This document shows positions 52,238 through 61,163 of a stretch of DNA of 64,000 bases, piece by piece. A program made the position numbers and the translations under genes. Numbering within the stretch: position 1 is the stretch's first letter; every line of letters begins with the position of its first letter. The notes under the pieces were generated by a model that saw nothing but the letters and a program-made list of their open reading frames with translations, made no database searches and was not told the DNA's origin. The DNA is taken from assembly GCF_028682175.1 (NCBI RefSeq), contig NZ_JANHKS010000029.1, positions 1 to 64,000 of the forward strand. Direction: 5' to 3'. Source of the stretch: Pseudomonas putida (GTDB lineage Bacteria; Pseudomonadota; Gammaproteobacteria; Pseudomonadales; Pseudomonadaceae).

Positions 52238-52459
52238 CTATGACCCCCAACCCGCACCGCTGACCGCCACCTGCGCCAGCGGGTGCAGTTGCGCGCCTTC
52301 ATGTCCGCTCTGCAAGGCCAGCAACTCCTTGCGCATGCCTGGCGTCCAGAACATCTGCATGTGATTGCGAACGCCCTTTACCGCCACTTCCTCATCAGGT
52401 TCGGTGCTGAAGTACTGGGCGATCTGGTTGGCCATCTTGATCAGGCTTTCATTGCTCAT
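52238..52459 (-). CDS. fdsD: NAD-dependent formate dehydrogenase subunit delta
   Basis: A 73-residue protein (MSNESLIKMANQIAQYFSTEP) of the FdsD family, the last gene in fds operons. HMQMFWTPGMRKELLAL is the conserved core. Its role is assembly or stability of the complex. The start overlaps the fdsA stop by four bases, so it is made with the catalytic subunit. Confidence 0.9.
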   Translation of the reverse strand: MSNESLIKMANQIAQYFSTEPDEEVAVKGVRNHMQMFWTPGMRKELLALQSGHEGAQLHPLAQVAVSGAGWGS

Positions 52460-55341
52460 CGGCGCACCTCGACTTTCGCGTCAGCGCGTGCCTGGCGGCG
52501 TTCATCGAGCAGGCGTTGTTGCTCGTCGCTGAAGGCCTGGTAGCGTTTCTGCCATTCGGAAGGGTGGTAGACGCGGCTGACCTGCACGGCGGTGACCTTG
52601 TATTCCGGGCAGTTGGTGGCCCAGTCGGAGTTGTCGGTGGTGATCACGTTGGCGCCTGATTCCGGGAAGTGGAAGGTGGTGTACACCACGCCCGGTGCAA
52701 CCCGTTCAGTCACCCGTGCACGCAACACGGTTTGCCCCGAGCGGCTGCCGATGCCGACCCAGTCGCCCTCGTTGATGCCACGGCTTTCGGCGTCGGTCGG
52801 GTGGATTTCCAGCCGGTCTTCCTCGTGCCAGGCGACGTTTTCCGTGCGCCGTGTCTGGGCGCCGACGTTGTACTGGCTGAGGATGCGGCCAGTGGTCAGC
52901 AACAGTGGATAACGGGTGTTGACCTTCTCCTCGGTGGGCACGTAGCCGGTGAGCATGAAGCGCCCCTTGCCGCGTACGAATGCATCGATGTGCATGGTCG
53001 GCGTGCCGTCGGGCGCTGCTTCGTTGCATGGCCATTGCAGGCTGCCGTGCTGGTCCAGGCTTGCGTAGCTGACGTTGGTGAAGGTCGGCGTCAGGCTGGC
53101 GATTTCATCCATGATCTGCGACGGATGGCTGTAGTTCATCGGGTAGCCCAAGGCGTTTGCCAGCGCCACCGTGCCTTCCCAGTCGGCCTTGCCGCCCAGC
53201 GGGTCCATGACTTTGCGCACACGGGAAATGCGGCGCTCGGCGTTGGTGAAGGTGCCGTCTTTCTCCAGAAACGAGCTGCCCGGCAGGAACACGTGGGCGA
53301 ACTTCGCGGTTTCGTTGAGGAAGATGTCCTGGACCACCACGCACTCCATCGCTGACAGCGCTGCGGTCACGTGCTGGGTGTTCGGATCGCTCTGGGCGAT
53401 GTCCTCACCCTGGCAATACAGGCCCTTGAAACTGCCCGCCAGCGCCGATTCGAACATGTTCGGGATGCGCAGGCCCGGGTCGGGTTGCAGGGTGACGTTC
53501 CACGCCTGCTCGAACTGCGCGCGCACCACTTCGTTGGAAATGTGCCGGTAGCCGGGCAATTCGTGGGGGAAGGAGCCCATGTCGCACGAGCCCTGGACGT
53601 TGTTCTGTCCGCGCAAGGGGTTCACGCCCACGCCTTCACGGCCGATGTTGCCGGTGGCCATCGCAAGGTTGGCGATGCCCATGACCGAGGTGCTGCCCTG
53701 GCTGTGTTCCGTGACGCCCAGGCCGTAGTAGATCGCCGCGTTGCCGCCGGTGGCGTAGAGGCGCGCTGCTGCGCGGATGTCCTCGGCCGGTACGCCGCAG
53801 ATCAGGCCCAGCACTTCAGGGGCGTTTTCAGGCTGGCTGACGAAGGCACTCCAGCGGGCGAAATCGACGGTTTCGCAGCGCTCGTCGATGAACGCCTGGT
53901 CCAGCAGGCCTTCGGTCACGATGACGTGGGCCAGGGCGTTGAGCATAGCCACGTTGGTGCCCGGACGCAGGGCCAGGTGCAGCTCGGCGCGGGCATGGAC
54001 CGAGTCCACCAGATCGATGCGCCGTGGGTCGATGACGATCAGCCGCGCGCCTTCACGCAGACGACGCTTGAGCTGGGAGCCGAACACCGGGTGGGCGTCG
54101 CTGGGGTTGGCGCCCATGACCAGGATCACGTCGGCTTTCATCACCGAATCAAAGCTCTGGGTCCCGGCGGATTCGCCCAGGGTCTGTTTCAGGCCATAAC
54201 CGGTGGGCGAGTGGCAGACGCGGGCGCAGGTGTCGACGTTGTTGTTGCCGAACGCGGTGCGCACCAGTTTCTGCACCAGATAGGTTTCCTCGTTGGTGCA
54301 GCGGCTGGAAGTAATGCCGCCGATGGAGTCGCGACCGTATTGCTGTTGCAGGCGGCGGAATTCGCTGGCGGCGTAGGTGACGGCCTCATCCCAGCTGACT
54401 TCCTGCCACGGGTCGTTGATGTGCTTGCGGATCATCGGCTTGGTGATGCGATCCGGATGGGTGGCGTAACCCCAGGCGAAGCGACCCTTGACGCAGGAGT
54501 GGCCGTGGTTGGCCTGGCCGTTCTTGTCCGGAACCATGCGCACCAGTTGGTCGCCCTTCATCTCGGCGCGGAACGAGCAGCCCACCCCGCAATAGGCGCA
54601 GGTGGTGATCACGCTGCGCTCGGGCTGGCCCATCTGCACCACGCTTTTTTCCATCAGCGTGGCGGTCGGGCAGGCCTGCACGCAGGCGCCGCAGGACACG
54701 CACTCGGAGTCCAGGAAGTCCTCGCCACCGGCGGCCGAAATACGGGATTCGAAACCGCGACCGGACACGGTCAGGGCGAAGGTGCCCTGGGTTTCTTCAC
54801 AGGCACGCACGCAGCGGTTGCAGACGATGCACTTGCTGGGGTCGTAATCGAAGTAGGGGTTGGAGGTGTCTTTGGCATCGCTCAGATGGTTCTCGCCTTC
54901 ATAGCCGTAGCGCACCTCGCGCAGGCCCACCTGGCCGGCCACGGTCTGCAGCTCGCAGTTGCCGTTGGCCGAGCAGGTCAGGCAGTCCAGCGGGTGGTCG
55001 GAGATGTACAGCTCCATGACGTTGCGGCGCAGGGTGGCGAGCTTGGGCGTCTGGGTGTGCACGCTCATGCCTTCGCTGACCGGCGTGGTGCAGGATGCGG
55101 GATAGCCGCGCATGCCGTCGATTTCCACCAGGCACATGCGGCACGAGCCGAACGCTTCCAGGCTGTCGGTGGCGCAGAGTTTGGGGATGGTGGTGCCCAT
55201 CAGCGCCGCGGCACGCATGACCGAGGTGCCTTCGGGCACGGTGATGCTGCGCCCGTCGATGTTGAGGGTGACCTGCACCTGACTTTCCCGCGCCGGCGTG
55301 CCCAGATCGATGTCGGTTTTCGGATCGAAAATAGTGATCAT
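52456..55341 (-). CDS. fdsA: NAD-dependent formate dehydrogenase subunit alpha
   Basis: A 961-residue subunit oxidising formate to CO2 at a bis-molybdopterin guanine dinucleotide metal. An N-terminal 2Fe-2S ferredoxin domain (about residues 25-100), a His-Cys3 cluster, two 4Fe-4S motifs (CIVCNRCVRACEE, CVSCGACVQACPT), then the CAYCGVGCSF cluster and the molybdopterin domain follow. The metal ligand is Cys376 followed by His377 in VCHSPTGYGL, so it is the Cys and not the selenocysteine form. The ATG at 55341 overlaps the fdsB stop by four bases; the longer frame upstream is the end of fdsB mirrored. Confidence 0.95.
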   Translation of the reverse strand: MITIFDPKTDIDLGTPARESQVQVTLNIDGRSITVPEGTSVMRAAALMGTTIPKLCATDSLEAFGSCRMCLVEIDGMRGYPASCTTPVSEGMSVHTQTPKLATLRRNVMELYISDHPLDCLTCSANGNCELQTVAGQVGLREVRYGYEGENHLSDAKDTSNPYFDYDPSKCIVCNRCVRACEETQGTFALTVSGRGFESRISAAGGEDFLDSECVSCGACVQACPTATLMEKSVVQMGQPERSVITTCAYCGVGCSFRAEMKGDQLVRMVPDKNGQANHGHSCVKGRFAWGYATHPDRITKPMIRKHINDPWQEVSWDEAVTYAASEFRRLQQQYGRDSIGGITSSRCTNEETYLVQKLVRTAFGNNNVDTCARVCHSPTGYGLKQTLGESAGTQSFDSVMKADVILVMGANPSDAHPVFGSQLKRRLREGARLIVIDPRRIDLVDSVHARAELHLALRPGTNVAMLNALAHVIVTEGLLDQAFIDERCETVDFARWSAFVSQPENAPEVLGLICGVPAEDIRAAARLYATGGNAAIYYGLGVTEHSQGSTSVMGIANLAMATGNIGREGVGVNPLRGQNNVQGSCDMGSFPHELPGYRHISNEVVRAQFEQAWNVTLQPDPGLRIPNMFESALAGSFKGLYCQGEDIAQSDPNTQHVTAALSAMECVVVQDIFLNETAKFAHVFLPGSSFLEKDGTFTNAERRISRVRKVMDPLGGKADWEGTVALANALGYPMNYSHPSQIMDEIASLTPTFTNVSYASLDQHGSLQWPCNEAAPDGTPTMHIDAFVRGKGRFMLTGYVPTEEKVNTRYPLLLTTGRILSQYNVGAQTRRTENVAWHEEDRLEIHPTDAESRGINEGDWVGIGSRSGQTVLRARVTERVAPGVVYTTFHFPESGANVITTDNSDWATNCPEYKVTAVQVSRVYHPSEWQKRYQAFSDEQQRLLDERRQARADAKVEVRR

Positions 55342-56897
55342 TGTTCGGCCTCCGAGGCTTGCAGACCGAAGTCGGCGGGGAAGTATTTGAGTGCGCTGGC
55401 GACCGGGAAGGCGCTCATGCCGCCCAACGCGCAAAGCGAGCCGTACTGCAAGGTGTCGCACAGATCCTTGAGGACGATGGCCTGTTCCGTGCGCTTGCCC
55501 TGGTCGGGCGCGGCGAGGATACGGTCGATGACCTCCATGCCACGGGTCGAGCCAATGCGGCAGGGCGTGCACTTGCCGCAGGATTCCTCGGCGCAGAACT
55601 GCATGGCGAAGCGCGCCATGTGGGCCATGTCCAGCGTGTCGTCGGCGACCACCACACCGCCGTGGCCGAGCATCGCGCCGATGGCGGCGAAGGCTTCGTA
55701 ATCCAGCGGGGTGTCGAAATGTTCAGGCGGCACCCAGGTGCCCAGCGGGCCGCCGACCTGAGCGGCTTTCAAGGGTCGGCCACTGGCCGTGCCGCCGCCG
55801 TAGTCTTCCACCAGCTCGCGCAGGGTCAGGCCGAACGCTCGCTCCACCAGCCCGCCATGGCGAATGTTGCCGGCCAGCTGGAAGGGCATGGTGCCGGTGG
55901 AGCGGCCCATGCCGTAGTCGCGATAGAACTGCGCGCCCTTGGCCAGGATGATGGGCACCGAAGCGAGGGTCAGCACGTTGTGCACCAGGGTTGGCTGGCC
56001 GAACAGGCCTTGCAATGCGGGGATCGGTGGCTTGGCGCGAACGATGCCGCGCTTGCCTTCCAGGGAGTCCAGCAGCGCAGTTTCCTCGCCGCAGATGTAG
56101 GCGCCGGCACCGACTCGTACTTCCATGTCGAAGGCCAGGCCACTGCCGCCGACATTGGCGCCCAGGTAGCCAGCGGCGCGGGCGATGCCCAGTGCTTCGC
56201 GCAGGGTGGCGATGGCCTGCGGGTATTCCGAGCGCACGTAGATGTAGCCGTAATTCGCACCCACTGTAATGCCGGCGATGGCCATGCCTTCGATCAGCAG
56301 GAAGGGGTCGCCTTCCATCAGCATGCGGTCGGCGAAGGTGCCGGAGTCGCCTTCGTCGGCGTTGCACACAATGTATTTCTGCGCAGCCTGGGTGCCGCGC
56401 ACCGTGCGCCATTTGATCCCGGCGGGGAACGCCGCGCCGCCACGTCCGCGCAGGCCCGAATCGAACACTTCGGTGGCGGTCTGTTCGCCGCCGACGGCGA
56501 TGGCCCGGGTCAGGCCCTCGAAGCCGCCGTGGCTGCGGTAGTCATCCAGCGACAGCGGCTGGGTAATGCCCGCGCGGGCAAACAGCAGGCGTTGCTGGGA
56601 TTTGAGATAGGGCAGCTCTTCCACCAGGCCCAGGGCCAGCGGATGGCTTGAAGGTTCACCTTGCAGGGCGTCGAGCACGCCGGGCACGTCCTCGGCGGTC
56701 AGCGGGCCGAAGCCGATGCGGCCTTGCGGGGAGTCCATTTCCAGCAGCGGTTCGAGCCAGTACAGGCCCCGGGAGCTGGTGTGGTGCAGGTCCAGCGGCA
56801 GGTTGCGTTTGCGCGCCTCGCTGGCCAGGGCCACGGCCACCTCATCGGAGCCCACGGCGCGGGCCAGTGAATCGACAGGCAGGTAGAGATGGGTCAT
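55338..56897 (-). CDS. fdsB: NAD-dependent formate dehydrogenase subunit beta
   Basis: A 519-residue subunit with an N-terminal thioredoxin-like region, then a NuoF-like domain. LRGRGGAAFPAGIKW binds FMN, NADEGDSGTFADR and GAGAYICGEETALLDSLEG bind NAD and FMN, and CAEESCGKCTPCRIG holds a 4Fe-4S cluster. It passes electrons from fdsA to NAD. It overlaps its neighbours by one and four bases, so the operon is tightly coupled. Confidence 0.95.
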   Translation of the reverse strand: MTHLYLPVDSLARAVGSDEVAVALASEARKRNLPLDLHHTSSRGLYWLEPLLEMDSPQGRIGFGPLTAEDVPGVLDALQGEPSSHPLALGLVEELPYLKSQQRLLFARAGITQPLSLDDYRSHGGFEGLTRAIAVGGEQTATEVFDSGLRGRGGAAFPAGIKWRTVRGTQAAQKYIVCNADEGDSGTFADRMLMEGDPFLLIEGMAIAGITVGANYGYIYVRSEYPQAIATLREALGIARAAGYLGANVGGSGLAFDMEVRVGAGAYICGEETALLDSLEGKRGIVRAKPPIPALQGLFGQPTLVHNVLTLASVPIILAKGAQFYRDYGMGRSTGTMPFQLAGNIRHGGLVERAFGLTLRELVEDYGGGTASGRPLKAAQVGGPLGTWVPPEHFDTPLDYEAFAAIGAMLGHGGVVVADDTLDMAHMARFAMQFCAEESCGKCTPCRIGSTRGMEVIDRILAAPDQGKRTEQAIVLKDLCDTLQYGSLCALGGMSAFPVASALKYFPADFGLQASEAEQ

Positions 56898-57373
56898 CAC
56901 GCACCCTCCTGACACGCGTCGATCAGCCTGTTCAGACGCTCGGCGCTCAGGCGCGCATGGATCTTGCCGTCCAGTTCCAGCGCCGGCGAGCAGGCGCAGG
57001 CCCCCAGGCAATAGACGGGGCGCAGGCTGATGTTGCCGTCGGCGCTGCTGCCGTGGTCGTCCAGATGCAGGCGTTCGCGCAATTGCGCGGCCAGTTGCTC
57101 GGCGCCGCGGCTCTTGCAGGATTCGGCACGGCACAGGCGCAGGATGTGGCGCGCAGGCGGCGCGGTGCGAAAGTCATGGTAGAAGCTGATCACCCCGCGC
57201 ACTTCGGCCTGGCTCAGGTTGAGGGCGTGGGCAATTTCGGGGACGGTGACATCGGGGATGTAGCCGATGCCCTCCTGAATCTCATGGAGAATGGGCAGCA
57301 GCGCGCCGGGGGAGCCTTTGTGGCGCTCCAGCACGTGGTTGACCATCGGCAGGTACGACATCTCATCAGGCAT
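56897..57373 (-). CDS. fdsG: NAD-dependent formate dehydrogenase subunit gamma
   Basis: A 158-residue NuoE-like thioredoxin-fold protein binding one 2Fe-2S cluster through Cys pairs in LCRAESCKSRG and VYCLGACACSP. GIGYIPDVTVPEIAHALNLSQ and EVRGVISFYHDFR are family blocks. It is the first gene of the fdsGBAD operon; GAGGAA lies about eight bases before the ATG at 57373. An fdsC/fdhD maturation gene is not present nearby, so maturation must be encoded elsewhere. Confidence 0.95.
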   Translation of the reverse strand: MPDEMSYLPMVNHVLERHKGSPGALLPILHEIQEGIGYIPDVTVPEIAHALNLSQAEVRGVISFYHDFRTAPPARHILRLCRAESCKSRGAEQLAAQLRERLHLDDHGSSADGNISLRPVYCLGACACSPALELDGKIHARLSAERLNRLIDACQEGA

Positions 57374-57765
57374 ACAGCATTCCTCACGGTCACGGACATA
57401 CCAGGGGTAGTCGGTTGTCCGAAAGTGTCGGCTGCGGCCGCGCCACGTCACGGCTTCGTGGCAGTTCAGGCCGTTGGCCAGGGCACCCTTGTCGGGCGTC
57501 TTGTTTTGCCCGGTGCGGTCTGCGCCACACCTCATCAAGGGCTAAAGGGCAGCTTGCCATGGCGCTTTGGCCGATCGCGCACCAAAGCGACCTGTTCGGT
57601 TCTCTCTGCGACCACCCCTTGAGTGTAGAAGGGAACCGCCACAAGCCAGTGCACAGGCGAAATCCTGTAACAAAATCGGCCGTTGGCGCTAAAGAGGCTC
57701 GGCTAAGGCGCCTTAAACCGGTAACCTATGCGACTGTTTTTTCGCATTCCGCCGAGGTAACACCC
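57374..57765. other. Divergent intergenic region between fdsG and the DEAD-box gene
   Basis: This 392-base region holds no REPIN and no gene that I can support. It must contain both promoters. A tagaag (57626-57631) and an AT-rich stretch near 57665-57685 are possible -10 areas for the helicase. No sigma-54 or Anr site was found by eye. Confidence 0.5.
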
Positions 57766-59118
57766 GTGTTCTCCCAATTCGCCCTGCACGAACGCCTGCT
57801 CAAAGCCGTGGCCGAACTCAATTTCGTCGAGCCTACGCCTGTGCAAACAGCGGCCATTCCGCTGGCGCTGGAAGGACGCGACCTGCGGGTGACGGCGCAA
57901 ACCGGCAGCGGCAAGACCGCCGCGTTCGTGCTGCCGATGCTCAACCGCCTGATCGGCCCGGCCAAGGTGCGCGTCGACATTCGCGCACTGATCCTGCTGC
58001 CGACCCGCGAGCTTGCGCAGCAGACCCTCAAGGAAGTCGAGCGTTTTTCCCAGTTCACTTTCATCAAGGCCGGCCTGATCACCGGCGGCGAGGACTTCAA
58101 GGTCCAGGCCGCCATGCTGCGCAAGGTCCCGGACATCCTGATCGGCACCCCTGGCCGTCTGCTGGAGCAACTGAACGCGGGCAACCTGGACCTCAAGCAC
58201 GTTGAGCTGCTGGTGCTGGACGAAGCCGACCGCATGCTTGACATGGGCTTTGCCGAAGACGTCGAGCGCCTGGCCGGCGAGTGCGCCAACCGCCAGCAGA
58301 CCATGCTGTTCTCTGCCACCACCGGTGGTTCGGGCCTGCGCGAGATGATCGCCAAGGTGCTCAAGGATCCACAGCACCTGCAGGTCAACAACGTCAGCGA
58401 ACTGGCCGAAGGCACCCGCCAGCAGATCATTACCGCTGACCACAACGTGCACAAGGAACAGGTCCTGCACTGGCTGCTGGCCAACGAGACGTACAAGAAG
58501 GCGATCATCTTCACCAACACCCGCGCCATGGCTGACCGCATCTATGGCCGTCTGGTCGCGCTGGAGTACAAGACCTTCGTGTTGCACGGCGAGAAGGACC
58601 AGAAAGACCGCAAGCTGGCGATCGACCGCCTCAAGCAAGGCGGGGTGAAGATCCTGGTGGCCACTGACGTCGCGGCCCGTGGCCTGGACGTCGAGGGCCT
58701 GGACATGGTCATCAACTTCGACATGCCGCGCACCGGCGACGACTACGTGCACCGCATCGGCCGTACTGGCCGCGCGGGCGCCGAGGGTCTGGCGATCTCG
58801 CTGATCACCCACGGTGACTGGAACCTGATGTCCAGCATCGAGCGTTACCTGAAGCAGAAGTTCGAGCGCCGCACCATCAAGGAAGTCAAAGGCACTTACA
58901 CCGGGCCGAAAAAGGTCAAGGCGTCGGGCAAGGCCGTGGGCGTGAAGAAGAAAAAGACCGACGGCAAGGGTGACAAGAAGGGCGACAAGAAAAAAGCCGT
59001 CGCCAAGGGCCCGACCAAGCGCAAGACGGTGAACCGTCCGAAGGCCGAGTCGCTGGTCAGCCAGGACGGCATGGCGCCCCTGAAAAAGCGCGTGACCCGC
59101 CCGGCGGTCAGCGAGTAA
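57766..59118 (+). CDS. DEAD-box RNA helicase (SrmB-like)
   Basis: A 450-residue helicase with Q motif FVEPTPVQTAAIP, Walker A AQTGSGKT (about residues 43-50), PTRELAQQ, TPGRLL, VLDEADRMLDMGF, SAT, and HRIGRTGRAG. The basic C-terminal tail from residue about 378 (VKKKKTDGKGDKKGDKKK) is low in complexity and probably binds RNA. The tail and core resemble E. coli SrmB, which assists 50S assembly. The start is GTG at 57766, with gccgaggt about ten bases upstream; the longer frame upstream overlaps regulatory DNA. Confidence 0.92.
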   Translation: MFSQFALHERLLKAVAELNFVEPTPVQTAAIPLALEGRDLRVTAQTGSGKTAAFVLPMLNRLIGPAKVRVDIRALILLPTRELAQQTLKEVERFSQFTFIKAGLITGGEDFKVQAAMLRKVPDILIGTPGRLLEQLNAGNLDLKHVELLVLDEADRMLDMGFAEDVERLAGECANRQQTMLFSATTGGSGLREMIAKVLKDPQHLQVNNVSELAEGTRQQIITADHNVHKEQVLHWLLANETYKKAIIFTNTRAMADRIYGRLVALEYKTFVLHGEKDQKDRKLAIDRLKQGGVKILVATDVAARGLDVEGLDMVINFDMPRTGDDYVHRIGRTGRAGAEGLAISLITHGDWNLMSSIERYLKQKFERRTIKEVKGTYTGPKKVKASGKAVGVKKKKTDGKGDKKGDKKKAVAKGPTKRKTVNRPKAESLVSQDGMAPLKKRVTRPAVSE

Positions 59119-59144
59119 CTCCATCTCTCGCTAAATACCCCGTT

Positions 59145-59239
59145 CCCGTAGCAGCACGGCTTGCCGGCGGGAGCGGTGTGTCAGACGATCAATGCGTCAC
59201 AGACACACCGCTCCCGCCGGCAAGCCGTGCTGCTACGGG
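59145..59239. repeat. REPIN, type C, minus orientation
   Basis: Arms cccgtagcagcacggcttgc and complement with the loop gtgtgtcagacgatcaatgc. Nearly identical to the element at 60122. Confidence 0.92.
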
Positions 59240-59245
59240 TATGTG

Positions 59246-59521
59246 TTAGCCGTCGGCTTTTTTTGCGGCTTCATCCATCTCCTTCAACCGCTGATCGATC
59301 AACTGGCATTTGTCCGGTACGTCCTTGGACGCGGTTTCCAGTTGCATGTCCTTGATCTCCTGATTCAGCTCCTTGGCCTTGGCCGGGTTCTGCTGAGTCA
59401 GTTTCTCGACTTCCTGCGCCAGTTGTTCGCGCTTGGCTTGTGCCTCCTCGGGCGTGCAGGCCCAGAGGGGCGTGGCCGCCAGCAGCATGAGCGCAGCGGT
59501 AATGCTTGTCAGGGTTTTCAT
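59246..59521 (-). CDS. Small exported helical protein
   Basis: A 91-residue protein with a signal peptide (MKTLTSITAALMLLAATPLWA) and a mature part that is almost wholly alpha-helical and charged (EEAQAKREQLAQEVEKLTQQ), probably a coiled coil. Two Cys (residues 22 and about 71) could pair. No family is recognised. It lies at the convergent end of the DEAD-box gene with a REPIN between. Confidence 0.7.
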   Translation of the reverse strand: MKTLTSITAALMLLAATPLWACTPEEAQAKREQLAQEVEKLTQQNPAKAKELNQEIKDMQLETASKDVPDKCQLIDQRLKEMDEAAKKADG

Positions 59522-59702
59522 GGGTGGCCTCTGTATCCAGTGCGGGCTTACTTGAATGGAGGCGCAAGGGGAGGGGAAAGTTCAGGCATTGACCGCTGGG
59601 CCAGCCGGCTGAACGGCTACCGCTACGCCCGGTCACAACTCTGAGCACCAAGCCCGCTGGCCGGACGTCACGGGTTTTCATCCCTGCTCCTGGAGGTTGG
59701 AT

Positions 59703-60098
59703 ATGTCTGACAAATACGACTGGGATCTGATCGAACGTCTGCTGCATGAGGTGCAAAACAGCGCCGACAAGCCGTTTGCTCCCCGCAAATACGCCGAGGA
59801 ACACGCCGCCGCCAAGGCCGCCGAGGGTGAAAGCACCGGTGACCTGGACGCCCTGAAAATGCGCGCTGCCGACTTTGAGGCGTTGCTGTTCAAACGCGGA
59901 TTCATCGAATCTCGTCCGGAAGAAGAGGGCGGCAACGGCGAGAATTTCGTCCTGACTCCGCGCGGTGCGAGCCTGCTGGCGATGATCGACAGCAGCATCC
60001 CGGGCAACGACCACCCGCGTCAGGTGCTCGATGAGCAGGCCGATGCGCTGGACCCGGACACCTTTGACGAGGTGTCGTCCAAGGCGCAGGTGGCGTAA
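59703..60098 (+). CDS. Hypothetical protein, possibly DUF2513-like
   Basis: A 131-residue protein beginning MSDKYDWDLIERLLHEVQNS, which recalls the opening of DUF2513 proteins (DxDLIRxILLxIE) often found on mobile elements. A middle with acidic and Ala-rich runs follows, then FVLTPRGASLLAMID, like the third helix of a winged helix, at about residues 83-97. The ATG at 59703 follows ctggaggttgg, a good ribosome site. The family link is tentative. Confidence 0.6.
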   Translation: MSDKYDWDLIERLLHEVQNSADKPFAPRKYAEEHAAAKAAEGESTGDLDALKMRAADFEALLFKRGFIESRPEEEGGNGENFVLTPRGASLLAMIDSSIPGNDHPRQVLDEQADALDPDTFDEVSSKAQVA

Positions 60099-60121
60099 CC
60101 CATTTTGCGCATCACCTCCGA

Positions 60122-60216
60122 CCCGTAGCAGCACGGCTTGCCGGCGGGAGCGGTGTGTCAGACGATAAATGCGTCACAGACACACCGCCCCCGCCGGCAA
60201 GCCGTGCTGCTACGGG
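60122..60216. repeat. REPIN, type C, minus orientation
   Basis: Arms cccgtagcagcacggcttgc and complement with the loop gtgtgtcagacgataaatgc. It differs from 59145-59239 at about two places over 93 bases. Confidence 0.92.
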
Positions 60217-60227
60217 GTGAAGTGATT

Positions 60228-61100
60228 TCAGGAGGCTTTATTCGCGGCCTTCAAGCAACTCAGATTATTGAAATCATGCCGCACGTCCGCGATCTTCTCC
60301 ATCAACTTCTGACGCTGCTCCGGTGAGCTTTGCGCCATCAGGTCGCTGATCAACGCTATCGCCGCCTGCTCGGTATGGTCGTAGGCCGCGCGATATTCGG
60401 GCGTCCAGAACGTTTCGCGATCCTGCAGCAGTTTGGCAATCTTCTGATCGAAATCCGGCGCCTGACGCTGTTTGACCGCTGTCACCAGCAATGACTGCCA
60501 GTGGGCGCGATTGTCGATCCACAGGCGGTTCTGCTCGCCCAGCGAAGTCGACCACTGCATCACGCGCTCGCGTTGCACCGGGCTGAGTTTGCCGATCCAC
60601 GGGTTCAGGCGTTTTTCCATGCGCTGTGCGCGGTCGGCAATCTGGTGGTCCAGTGGCTGGTCCACGTATTCGGATTCGTGCTTGCGCATGTCCTTGGCAA
60701 AGGCCGCTTCCATCTCCGCCACTTGCTGGTCATTGAGCTGACGCAACAGTTCGACCGCCGACGGCGTGATCTCCCGCGAAACGGTGGCAATGGCCTGGCG
60801 CGCTTCGGCGGTGCGCGCCTTGAGTTGGGCTTCGTTGACCTGATTGCTCTGGACCATCCCTTCGAGGCGATCAAGCCAGGCCAGGTAGTCGGGAATCTGC
60901 GTGGTGCAGTGCCAGCTCAAGTGCTCTTTGAGACGCTCGTCGAGCCAGTCCTTTTGCGTGGCATTCATGTCCAGGTAGTCGTTGAGGGACCAGGGAATGA
61001 TGAGGTCCAGATGCCGGTACGTCAGACCGATCTGACTGCAGCCTGCCAGCAGCATCAGGCTCAGCCACAACGCAATGCAGGTCTTGAACAGGGTACGCAT
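60228..61100 (-). CDS. DUF6279 family lipoprotein
   Basis: A 290-residue protein with a lipoprotein signal (MRTLFKTCIALWLSLMLLAGC, lipobox LLAGC, Cys21) and an all-helical mature part: LNDYLDMNATQKDWLDERLK and RMEKRLNPWIGKLSPVQRERVMQW. This pattern belongs to DUF6279, a family of helical envelope lipoproteins of unknown role. The ATG at 61100 was selected because the signal begins there. Confidence 0.85.
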   Translation of the reverse strand: MRTLFKTCIALWLSLMLLAGCSQIGLTYRHLDLIIPWSLNDYLDMNATQKDWLDERLKEHLSWHCTTQIPDYLAWLDRLEGMVQSNQVNEAQLKARTAEARQAIATVSREITPSAVELLRQLNDQQVAEMEAAFAKDMRKHESEYVDQPLDHQIADRAQRMEKRLNPWIGKLSPVQRERVMQWSTSLGEQNRLWIDNRAHWQSLLVTAVKQRQAPDFDQKIAKLLQDRETFWTPEYRAAYDHTEQAAIALISDLMAQSSPEQRQKLMEKIADVRHDFNNLSCLKAANKAS

Positions 61101-61163
61101 GACAGCTCCTTGCCGTTTCGTCTCCCAGTTATAGAGCAAGCCGGGCCGTGGCGGTTCAGCCCA

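Noticed and set aside
53371..55701. 776-residue plus-strand frame opposite fdsA
   Set aside because: Shadow of the fdsA gene, which has full domain support.
57374..57765. Sigma-54 or Anr site controlling the formate dehydrogenase operon
   Set aside because: No TGGCAC-N5-TTGC or TTGAT-N4-ATCAA sequence could be found on either strand by eye.
1579..60216. Repeated 20-24 base blocks as a possible CRISPR array
   Set aside because: The blocks are paired inverted arms scattered singly between genes, not regularly spaced direct repeats with unique spacers.
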